NCBI RefSeq assembly: GCF_016495725.1
Contig: NZ_CP054705.1
Location: 3,720,001-3,784,000 of the forward strand
Source: Salicibibacter cibarius
Lineage (GTDB): Bacteria > Bacillota > Bacilli > Bacillales > Marinococcaceae
Direction: 5' to 3'
Length of the DNA stretch: 64,000 nt
Below the pieces are notes generated by a model, which saw only the letters and a program-made list of their open reading frames with translations, was not told the DNA's origin and ran no database searches. Numbering within the stretch: position 1 is the stretch's first letter; the number at the start of each line of letters is the position of its first letter. This document shows positions 53,585-60,770 of this stretch, in pieces. A program made the translations under genes and the position numbers.

Positions 53585-54274
53585 GTGGCTCAAGCAAAAA
53601 AGAAAAACACAAATAAAAAAGCACCAATCAAAATGTTGGTCATTATCACGCTTGCCCTTGTCATTGTCATGGGCGCGCTTTTATTCGTCGTAAATAGCGG
53701 CGGAAACACCACGGCTGTCGAACAGGCACCATCCGTTGAAGATGTTCCAACGACAGGAGATGAAGACGCTCCCGTTTCAATCATTGAATTTGGGGATTAC
53801 AAATGTCCGGCATGTTCCGATTGGGATTCCGAAATCGTTCCCCAACTATATGACGATTATATAGACACCGGCGATGCTTCGCTGTCTTTTTACAATTATA
53901 TTGGTTTTGGGGAAGAGTCATTGTTGGCATCTTTGTCTGCTCGCACCATTTATGAAGAAACACCCGACCAATTTTGGAACTATCATCACGCCCTTATGCA
54001 ATATGCAGGACAACAGGGGTCACAAGTGACTACCGATCTTCTATTGGATTTAGCGGACGAGCATGCCCAAGATGTAGATCTAGATGAGCTGGAGGAAGCC
54101 ATCCTTAACCAGGAAGCAATGCCGAGAATAGAAGAAGATCACAGTGTAATAGAAGAATTTGACGTACAAGCAACGCCTACGATTATGGTCAACGACCAAG
54201 TTATTGACGATCCGTTTGATTATGGTGCCATCCAAGAAGCCATCGACGAAGAATTGGCAGCTGCAGACGCATGA
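53585..54274 (+). CDS. bdbD: DsbA-like thiol-disulfide oxidoreductase (BdbD)
   Basis: Membrane-anchored extracytoplasmic oxidase that forms disulfides in secreted proteins. The GTG at 53585 follows AGAGGTG; longer in-frame starts lack one. A basic N-terminus and single helix (residues ~17-38), then a thioredoxin fold with active-site CPAC in GDYKCPACSDWD and cis-Pro in QATPTIMV. Its end overlaps bdbC by four bases: an oxidant/reoxidant pair. Confidence 0.92.
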   Translation: MAQAKKKNTNKKAPIKMLVIITLALVIVMGALLFVVNSGGNTTAVEQAPSVEDVPTTGDEDAPVSIIEFGDYKCPACSDWDSEIVPQLYDDYIDTGDASLSFYNYIGFGEESLLASLSARTIYEETPDQFWNYHHALMQYAGQQGSQVTTDLLLDLADEHAQDVDLDELEEAILNQEAMPRIEEDHSVIEEFDVQATPTIMVNDQVIDDPFDYGAIQEAIDEELAAADA

Positions 54275-54687
54275 CACGGCAAAGCCTCTTCTTATACGCC
54301 GCATGGTTGCTGGCGCTCGTATCAACATTCGGAAGTTTATATTTCAGCGAAGTCGCAGATTTTGTTCCCTGTGAAATGTGCTGGTATCAACGGATCGCCA
54401 TGTATCCGCTCGTGGTGATCCTCGGGATCGCTACCTTCCGTTCTGACTTCGGCATTCGTTTATATGCACTGCCATTTTCCGTTATTGGCGCTATCTTGGC
54501 AGCACTTCATTATGCGGAACAAAAAATACCGGCATTTGGCGGCGCAACGCCATGCGCGGAAGGGGTGCCATGCAGCGCCGAATACATTAACTGGCTTGGT
54601 TTTATGACCATTCCTTTTTTAGCCCTTATATCTTTCTTACTCATCACCATCTGTCTATTGTTCGTACGGCAATCATCCAAAAATTAA
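54271..54687 (+). CDS. bdbC: DsbB-like disulfide reoxidase (BdbC)
   Basis: 138-residue four-helix membrane protein. First Cys pair in PCEMCWYQRI between helices 1 and 2, second in PCAEGVPC between helices 3 and 4. Passes electrons from BdbD to quinone. ATGA overlap with bdbD implies coupling. Length and cysteine placement are typical for Bacillus BdbC. Confidence 0.94.
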   Translation: MTRQSLFLYAAWLLALVSTFGSLYFSEVADFVPCEMCWYQRIAMYPLVVILGIATFRSDFGIRLYALPFSVIGAILAALHYAEQKIPAFGGATPCAEGVPCSAEYINWLGFMTIPFLALISFLLITICLLFVRQSSKN

Positions 54688-54700
54688 AGGTGGGAAAACC

Positions 54701-55492
54701 TTGAAGCAAAGGAGAATGACACTTCTTGTCACAACTTTGATCCTTCTGTTAAGCGCTTGCCAAGAAACGCAAGAAAACCAGCAAACGGATCATTCCGCCA
54801 AAGAAGAAAACACAAACAGCGAAAATAAGGAAGAAGATAACGATGATCCATGGGTTATCGAAGAAGAACGATTCAATGAGACCGAAACGGTGGAAGGGGT
54901 GGAAACCATTCAGAATCCGGATAATGTTCAAGTGCTCGTGAATCATGATTACGCCTTGCCGGAAGGCTATGAGCCTGACGATCTTGTCATTCCCGATGTG
55001 GCCTTCTCTTTTGATGAGGACGTAGAAAAACGGTATTTACGGGAACCGGCGGCAGATGCACTGGAAGATTTATTTGATGCGGCGGCAGATGACGGGCATG
55101 ATCTTTTCGCCGTATCCGGCTTTCGTTCCTATGAACGACAAGATGCCGTTTTTGCAAATGCAGCAGCCGAAACGAGCGAAGAAGAAGCAAGCGAAACGGT
55201 TGCCACTCCAGGTAACAGCGAACACCAAACCGGATTGGCCATGGACATTTCCAGCGAAAGCAATGATTTTGAACTAAACACTTCATTTGCCGAAACGGAG
55301 GAAGGAGCATGGGTTGCCGAACATGCCCATGAACACGGATTTATCATCCGTTACCCGGAAGACGGGGAAGAGATAACAGATATTTCCTATGAACCCTGGC
55401 ATCTCCGATATGTCGGCGAGGAAGCGGCAGAACTCATTTATGAAAATGACATTACGCTCGAAGAATTTTTCGAGCACGCCGGTAAAATATAA
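54701..55492 (+). CDS. VanY-family D,D/L,D-carboxypeptidase lipoprotein
   Basis: Trims peptidoglycan stem peptides. TTG start at 54701 behind AAAGGTGGG. Lipobox LLLSAC near residue 20, an acidic linker (residues 25-80), then the VanY/LAS metallopeptidase domain with SEHQTGLAMDI (zinc His/Asp) and the second zinc His in EPWHLRYVG. Similar to B. subtilis YodJ. Follows bdbC closely, possibly the same transcript. Confidence 0.9.
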   Translation: MKQRRMTLLVTTLILLLSACQETQENQQTDHSAKEENTNSENKEEDNDDPWVIEEERFNETETVEGVETIQNPDNVQVLVNHDYALPEGYEPDDLVIPDVAFSFDEDVEKRYLREPAADALEDLFDAAADDGHDLFAVSGFRSYERQDAVFANAAAETSEEEASETVATPGNSEHQTGLAMDISSESNDFELNTSFAETEEGAWVAEHAHEHGFIIRYPEDGEEITDISYEPWHLRYVGEEAAELIYENDITLEEFFEHAGKI

Positions 55493-55524
55493 AGGGTGTT
55501 CCCCTAAACAGGGGAACACCCTTT
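55491..55524. terminator. Bidirectional terminator
   Basis: AAAGGGTGTTCCCCT-AAAC-AGGGGAACACCCTTT is a perfect 15-base-pair stem shared by the carboxypeptidase gene and the small membrane-protein gene facing it. Confidence 0.95.
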
Positions 55525-55678
55525 AAAAAATCCATTCCATCAATGCCCAGCCTACCGCTCCGATCACACCGGCAACGACGGAATTAAGCACTTGTTCACT
55601 GTTAACGCGCTTCTCTTTGGACCAATCGATAATGAGCCATCCGACGAAGATGGCAAGCCCAAACCAAATGGCTTGCAT
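55523..55678 (-). CDS. Small membrane protein, 51 residues
   Basis: Starts MQAIWFGLAIFVGWLIID at 55678 behind GGGAGGGG. Two hydrophobic stretches (residues ~4-18 and 33-50) separated by the charged SKEKRVNSEQ loop suggest a two-helix hairpin. The stop lies inside the bidirectional terminator. Family not recognised. The strong ribosome site and good codon structure support a real gene. Confidence 0.7.
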   Translation of the reverse strand: MQAIWFGLAIFVGWLIIDWSKEKRVNSEQVLNSVVAGVIGAVGWALMEWIF

Positions 55679-55715
55679 GTTCCCCTCCCATTTCTAAACG
55701 TAAAACCGTTACACG

Positions 55716-56117
55716 TTATGTTGCCAACACCTGTTCCAATTCCCGAACAAGCATAACCCCCTCGCGAACGTACACCTGATCAACGTAGGCATCTTTTTCT
55801 TCCGGTGACGAAAATTGGTTCCATAGTGCACTGTACGCCGTGATCCCCTCATGGTCAAGTCCTGTTTGATACCGGTGGGACAAAATAAATGGTGTCCCCA
55901 ACACAACCGTTGCGTCCCCGCTCCCGATTTCACCAACCGTCGCTGAAAATGGGATGCGTAAAAATTGATAGCCGTTGTCATCGGCGATTTGATATTCCAT
56001 GTACGCGTGATCGTATTCCCATCCGCCTCCAATCATAAAGCCGAGGGGCCCTAACCTTTGTTCCAATTCCTTCAAGGGCATTTCCAAACCATTGATTTGT
56101 GATCGCAGTTCTAACAT
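55716..56117 (-). CDS. yugN: YugN-like protein
   Basis: 133 residues from MLELRSQINGL at 56117 (GGAGG upstream). GGGWEYDHAYMEYQIADDNGYQFLRIPF is characteristic of the YugN family, restricted to Bacillaceae and of unknown function. In B. subtilis yugN also lies near pgi (yugL). No catalytic motif is evident. Confidence 0.82.
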   Translation of the reverse strand: MLELRSQINGLEMPLKELEQRLGPLGFMIGGGWEYDHAYMEYQIADDNGYQFLRIPFSATVGEIGSGDATVVLGTPFILSHRYQTGLDHEGITAYSALWNQFSSPEEKDAYVDQVYVREGVMLVRELEQVLAT

Positions 56118-56168
56118 ATCCACCGGCCTCCTATGAAGCAATTCGAAGAATTGTAAATTAAACTTCCA

Positions 56169-56188
56169 TCAGAGGATTTTTCCTCTGA
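56169..56188. terminator. Hairpin between yugN and pgi
   Basis: TCAGAGGA-TTTT-TCCTCTGA is a perfect eight-base stem in the gap. It may end pgi transcription before yugN, though the T run is poor. Confidence 0.5.
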
Positions 56189-56341
56189 TTGTTAGTTGCA
56201 GTCCCCATTATTTCAGAGGTCAGAAAAGGATTTTTTCAGGATTTCTGGGTCTTCCGGAATCGCCACATCTTTCGTTACTATCCCTCTAAATACGGGTTTC
56301 ATACAAATCATAGGAGAGGCAGTTTCCACCAATTTTTTTGG

Positions 56342-57694
56342 CTATTGCCATTCGTTCAGACGTTCTTCCAACTCGGTGCGGCGTTGTTCATGACCGGATT
56401 TTCCCAAAAGAGCATACATATTCTGCTTATAGCTTTCCACCCCCGGTTGATCAAACGGATTGACCCCAAGCAAATAGCCACTTAAAGCGCAAGCCTTTTC
56501 AAAAAAATAAATCAATGCACCCAGGGAAAAAACGTTCAGCTCATTCATTTCAAGGAAAACATTCGGCACTGCTCCATCCGTATGTGCCAACATCGTCGCT
56601 TGAAATGCTTTTTGATTGATGGCATCCAAACGCTCTCCGGCAAGAAAATCAAGCCCATCTTCATCACTGGCGGATTGGGGAATTTGTATTTCATTCCGGC
56701 TTTTCCTAACGAATAAAACGGTCTCAAATAAATGGCGACGCCCATCCTGAATGTATTGGCCCATCGAATGAAGGTCGGTCGTAAAAACCGCCGATGCAGG
56801 GAAAAGTCCCTTGCCGTCTTTCCCTTCACTTTCCCCGTATAGCTGTTTCCACCATTCACTGAAATCCGTAAGTTTCGGTTCATAAGTAGACAACAATTCA
56901 ATCTGTTTTCCTTTTTGATACATCAGGTTTCGAAAAGCTGCATATTGATAAGCCTGATTATGACTTAAACGCTCATCGGTGTAATCACGGCGTGCTTCCT
57001 CCGCACCCGCGATCAGATCCCGGATAGAGATGCCGGCCGCGGCAATCGGAAACAATCCCACAGGTGTAAGGACGGAGTATCGCCCGCCAACATCGTCCGG
57101 GACGACGAACGTTTCATACCCTTCCGCGTTTGCCATCGTTTTTAAAGCACCTTTTTCCCGATCGGTCGTGGCGATGATGCGTTTTTTTGCTTCTTCTTCT
57201 CCGTATGTATGCTCCATCCATGTTTTCACGATGCGGAACGCAATCGCAGGTTCTGTCGTCGTTCCCGACTTGGAAATGACGTTTACGTAAACACTTTTTC
57301 CTTCCAGCGCTTCAAGAAGTTCATTTGTATAGTCGGAACCGAAATGCTCCCCGAGAAAAAAAACATCCGGACCGTTTTTCTTCTGCGGATGCAAAGAAGA
57401 ATGAAAAGCGTGGCATAACCCCGATATCACGGCTTTTGCTCCCAGAGATGAACCACCGATGCCGATGACAATAAACACATCTGCATCTTTACGGATCCGC
57501 GCGGCTGATTTTTCAATACGGGAGATTTCCTCTTTGTCAGGTAAATCCATCCAACCAAGCAAACCCGCTCCCTTCCCGGTTCCTGCATGTAAAAGATGGT
57601 GGGCGTGGGAAACCGCCGGGTGCAACTGCTCCCATTCATGATCAGCCACAAACAAAGCGACATAATTCAAATTCAGCGACACAGGTGACGACAT
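56342..57694 (-). CDS. pgi: Glucose-6-phosphate isomerase
   Basis: Interconverts glucose-6-P and fructose-6-P. 450 residues from MSSPVSLNLNY at 57694 (AGAGGGAGG upstream). IGIGGSSLGAKAVISGL phosphate-binding block, SGTTTEPAIAF, and the catalytic Glu region near FSLGALIYFFE. Length matches Bacillus Pgi. The central glycolytic position is shared with neighbours yugN, yuzA and yugI, as in B. subtilis. Confidence 0.96.
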   Translation of the reverse strand: MSSPVSLNLNYVALFVADHEWEQLHPAVSHAHHLLHAGTGKGAGLLGWMDLPDKEEISRIEKSAARIRKDADVFIVIGIGGSSLGAKAVISGLCHAFHSSLHPQKKNGPDVFFLGEHFGSDYTNELLEALEGKSVYVNVISKSGTTTEPAIAFRIVKTWMEHTYGEEEAKKRIIATTDREKGALKTMANAEGYETFVVPDDVGGRYSVLTPVGLFPIAAAGISIRDLIAGAEEARRDYTDERLSHNQAYQYAAFRNLMYQKGKQIELLSTYEPKLTDFSEWWKQLYGESEGKDGKGLFPASAVFTTDLHSMGQYIQDGRRHLFETVLFVRKSRNEIQIPQSASDEDGLDFLAGERLDAINQKAFQATMLAHTDGAVPNVFLEMNELNVFSLGALIYFFEKACALSGYLLGVNPFDQPGVESYKQNMYALLGKSGHEQRRTELEERLNEWQ

Positions 57695-57761
57695 AAAAAA
57701 TCCTCCCTCTTTTATCTCCTCATACATAATCTAAACATTTCTCCCTCATACTACCTACAGG

Positions 57762-57855
57762 TATTAGAAAACTTGGCTTTTCGCCAAGCTTTTATGGCGA
57801 AAGCCTTAGTTACACTTATGTAGGCAAGAGAGTTGATTTATACTTTCTTTCCTAC
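57762..57855 (+). repeat. Hairpin repeat element upstream of yuzA
   Basis: Same element as at 47388-47480. First stem GGCTTTTCGCCA with TGGCGAAAGCC; second stem GTAGG (57830-57834) with CCTAC (57851-57855). Compared with GCAGG/CCTGC in the other copy, one pair has changed from C-G to T-A, preserving pairing. It ends 20 bases before the yuzA start, so it would be in that gene's leader. Confidence 0.8.
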
Positions 57856-57875
57856 CATGTTAGGGAGGTGAAGGA

Positions 57876-58103
57876 ATGAGCGGCTTACAACGCACGGCTC
57901 TTATTATAGCAATTATAGGCGCGGTCAACTGGGGGCTGATCGGATTCTTCGGCTTTGACTTGATTGCTGCGATTTTCGGCGGCCAAGGCGCCGTGTTTGC
58001 ACGGGTCATCTACGCCATTGTCGGTCTCGCAGGTCTCTATTGTATTTCCCTTCTTTTTATTCCTCAAGAACAAACACAACCAAGTCCCGAGCCACAAAGA
58101 TGA
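57876..58103 (+). CDS. yuzA: DUF378 small membrane protein (YuzA)
   Basis: 75 residues, two helices. The ALIIAIIGAVNWGLIGFFGFDLIAAIFGG signature defines DUF378 (YuzA), with unknown function. TAGGGAGGTG precedes the ATG. Lies next to pgi and yugI, as in B. subtilis. The hairpin element directly upstream is unusual. Confidence 0.9.
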   Translation: MSGLQRTALIIAIIGAVNWGLIGFFGFDLIAAIFGGQGAVFARVIYAIVGLAGLYCISLLFIPQEQTQPSPEPQR

Positions 58104-58113
58104 ATCAGCCATG

Positions 58114-58143
58114 AAAAAACCCGGACGCTGCAAATGTCCGGGT
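58114..58143. terminator. Terminator between yuzA and yugI
   Basis: CCCGGAC pairs with GTCCGGG; an A run lies on one side and a T-rich stretch on the other, so it can act in both directions. Confidence 0.85.
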
Positions 58144-58168
58144 CTCATTTATTTTTTTGCTGGAAACA

Positions 58169-58576
58169 TTATTTACGGGCACGTTTGTTCAGATCAGCGT
58201 GAATTTCATTGGACTCTTTCAACCAATCTTTAAGTTTATCTTCCAATGTGTTGAATCCTTGATTTTTGCTTTCTTGTTTCTTCGGTCCACGTGATCCGCC
58301 GCCGCGTCGACTGTCGCCGCCTTCCGGCGCGGGTTGGGTGGCACGAATGGACAGGGAAATCTTGCCGGATTCAGCATCTACGGACTTCACTTTCACTTTC
58401 ACTTCTTCACCGACAGAAAGCACATCATTAATATCTTTCACGTAGCCGTGGGCCACTTCGGAAATATGAACAAGTCCCTGGTTTTTATCATCAAGCGCAA
58501 CGAATGCGCCGAACGGTTTAACACCCGTCACCTTGCCTTCCACAATGTTTCCAACTTCATACTCTGCTACAGACAT
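58169..58576 (-). CDS. yugI: S1-domain general stress protein 13 (YugI)
   Basis: 135 residues from MSVAEYEVG at 58576. One S1 RNA-binding domain (residues ~5-75: GNIVEGKVTGVKPFGAFVAL, GLVHISEVAHGYVKD), then an Arg/Gly-rich linker (SRRGGGSRGPKK) and a helical tail. In B. subtilis YugI binds ribosomes and is induced by stress. GGGGATG precedes the start. Confidence 0.9.
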   Translation of the reverse strand: MSVAEYEVGNIVEGKVTGVKPFGAFVALDDKNQGLVHISEVAHGYVKDINDVLSVGEEVKVKVKSVDAESGKISLSIRATQPAPEGGDSRRGGGSRGPKKQESKNQGFNTLEDKLKDWLKESNEIHADLNKRARK

Positions 58577-58747
58577 TCGAACATCCCCTAAACATTTATT
58601 AACGCATAAATCATACCACATGTTGCACCTTTCAGGCAAAGAAAAGTTCAAGATCTGGAGATGACGATGCTTGACAACCAATCTTCCCCAAAATAATGTG
58701 TACATAACTGCTTTTTTTAACACTCGGAAAGGAGCTGTTCATAAAGA

Positions 58748-60079
58748 ATGGCCTCTGATCAATGGACATCACGGATTGGATTTATTTTGGCTGCCGCCGG
58801 ATCAGCCATCGGGTTAGGAACCGTTTGGCGTCTTCCCTATGTCGCCGGCACAGAGGGAGGCGGTGCTTTCTTCCTTATTTTTCTCGTGCTTTTATTAACG
58901 ATGGGAACGGCTTTATTGCTCGCTGAATTTGTCATCGGGCGGCATACACAGGAAGGGGCGATTCACGCCTACAAACGCATTGCTCCCAAAGGCCAATGGC
59001 AACTGGTTGGGGTTTTGGGGATGATTGCCGCTTTCTTGCTTTTATCTTTTTATAGCGTCGTTGGAGGTTGGATCCTCGCCTACCTGGTGCGAAGTTTCGG
59101 CGGTCAAGTGACCAATCCGCCAGGCGGTGATTACAACGCGCTATTCGAAACGATTACCGCGAACCCTTGGGAAGTGGGAGCAGCCCACCTTGCTTTTATG
59201 ATTATGACGATTCTCGTCGTTCAAAAAGGAATTCGCAAAGGAATTGAAAAAGCAAGCGTGTACATGATGCCAGCTTTGTTTATTCTTTTTGCCGTACTCG
59301 TCGTTCGTTCCCTGACGCTTGATGGCGCTTGGGAAGGTGTTGTTTTCTTCTTGCAGCCTGACTTATCGGCCGTAACCGGCGAAACGCTGCTGACAGCCCT
59401 TGGGCAAGCGTTCTTTTCCCTTAGCCTCGGTGTTTCTGTTATGGTTACATACAGTTCTTACTTAGGAAAAAATGAAAACCTGCCGCGATCTGCCTGGTCG
59501 GTCGTTTTGCTGACGATTCTCACTGCGTTTATGGCAGGACTCGCGATTTTTCCAGGCGTATTTGCATTTGACTTGCAACCGGACGAAGGACCTGAGCTTA
59601 TCTTTACGATTTTACCGGCGGTCTTCGGTGAGATGACCTTCGGGGCCCTCTTTTTCACGCTTTTTATGATTCTCATGCTGTTCGCGACGTTGACGTCAGC
59701 ATTTTCACTCGTGGAAATCATCGTCAAACCGTTGGTTCGCGGCAAAGAACAAAAACGTGTCAAAATGACGTGGATTGTCGGTTTGCTCATTTTCGCAATG
59801 GGGGTTCCTTCAAACCTATCCTTTGGCGTTCTGGCCGATTGGAACGTGTTTGGCGACATCTTTTTTAATCAAGTCGATTACCTCGTCAGCAATATTTTAC
59901 TGCCTACCGGCGCATTGTTCATTTCGCTGTTTGTTGCTTGGAGAATGCGTAAAGAAGATTTGCAGGAAGAATTGCTGCGCGGAAGCAACAGAGGAACGGG
60001 GTTGTTTAACACTTGGTTCTTTGCAATTCGCTATGTTGTACCGATTGCGATTGTGGTTGTTTTTATTTCTATGATTTAA
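58748..60079 (+). CDS. NSS-family sodium-dependent transporter
   Basis: 443 residues, about eleven or twelve helices, LeuT fold. The helix-1 block RIGFILAAAGSAIGLGTVWRLPY holds sodium and substrate residues; helix 6 includes QAFFSLSLGVSVMVTYSSY. Probably imports amino acids with sodium; the exact substrate is unclear. GGAAAGGAG precedes the ATG. Confidence 0.92.
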   Translation: MASDQWTSRIGFILAAAGSAIGLGTVWRLPYVAGTEGGGAFFLIFLVLLLTMGTALLLAEFVIGRHTQEGAIHAYKRIAPKGQWQLVGVLGMIAAFLLLSFYSVVGGWILAYLVRSFGGQVTNPPGGDYNALFETITANPWEVGAAHLAFMIMTILVVQKGIRKGIEKASVYMMPALFILFAVLVVRSLTLDGAWEGVVFFLQPDLSAVTGETLLTALGQAFFSLSLGVSVMVTYSSYLGKNENLPRSAWSVVLLTILTAFMAGLAIFPGVFAFDLQPDEGPELIFTILPAVFGEMTFGALFFTLFMILMLFATLTSAFSLVEIIVKPLVRGKEQKRVKMTWIVGLLIFAMGVPSNLSFGVLADWNVFGDIFFNQVDYLVSNILLPTGALFISLFVAWRMRKEDLQEELLRGSNRGTGLFNTWFFAIRYVVPIAIVVVFISMI

Positions 60080-60099
60080 AGGTCCATTTAACCGTTTTG

Positions 60100-60155
60100 C
60101 CGAGGAGTCCCCTTCAAAATCTTTGATTTAGTGGGGATGAATCGGCTTTTTTTTA
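60100..60155 (+). terminator. Terminator after the NSS transporter
   Basis: CCGAGGAGTCCCC pairs imperfectly with GGGGATGAATCGG and is followed by CTTTTTTTT. It separates the transporter from the tnpB remnant. Confidence 0.65.
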
Positions 60156-60240
60156 TTAGAAAAAGAGGAAAAAAGACCTTAATAAAAAACATAAGTTTGG
60201 GATAATCGAAGTGAATCACACGTTCGGAAAGTGACGATAA

Positions 60241-60770
60241 ATGTTGGTACGCATGAATGATAAATACGAAATGTTTCCAACCGAAAAATAGAGGCAAACC
60301 ATGGATCGTTGGCTGTCTATTTGTCGTCACCAGTACAATTCCGCTCGTTTGGACAAACAAACAGTCGCCCTTCTTAAAACGATGCCGTCGCAACCTTTGC
60401 AAGAAGTATTCTTCCCGTCTGGAGAAAGCGTACAAGAACTTTTTCGAAGAGCGTGCCCGTTACCCAAAAATCAAGCAGCACAAGGATTATACGTCAATGA
60501 CATTTACACAGTTTGGGGTGGAAAAACGAAAGGTAAAAAACAACGTACGGGATGTGCGTTATGCTGCTTCGTTAGACGAGAACAATCATCTCCTTTTTTC
60601 AAAGCTCGGGGCCGTGTATGTCAATTTTCATCGCCCATTAGAAGGAAAGGTGAAACAAGTCACGATCAAACGCCAGGGTCATCGTTGGTTCGCGATCTTC
60701 AGCGTCGAAAGACTTTTCCGTTCAATCAACAGGCGTCGCTCGACAAGTTTTGTTATAAACACTTTTTAGC
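60241..60770 (+). pseudogene. tnpB: IS605-family TnpB, 5' exon, decayed
   Basis: Reads MLVRMNDKYEMFPTEK, an in-frame TAG, then RQTMDRWLSICRHQYNSARLDK. After a frame change it continues as KYSSRLEKAYKNFFEERARYP and VTIKRQGHRWFAIFSVE, the order of a TnpB N-terminal half. A further frame change precedes KTFPFNQQASLDK. At least one nonsense mutation and two shifts are present. TnpB is an RNA-guided nuclease of transposons; this copy cannot make one. Confidence 0.88.
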
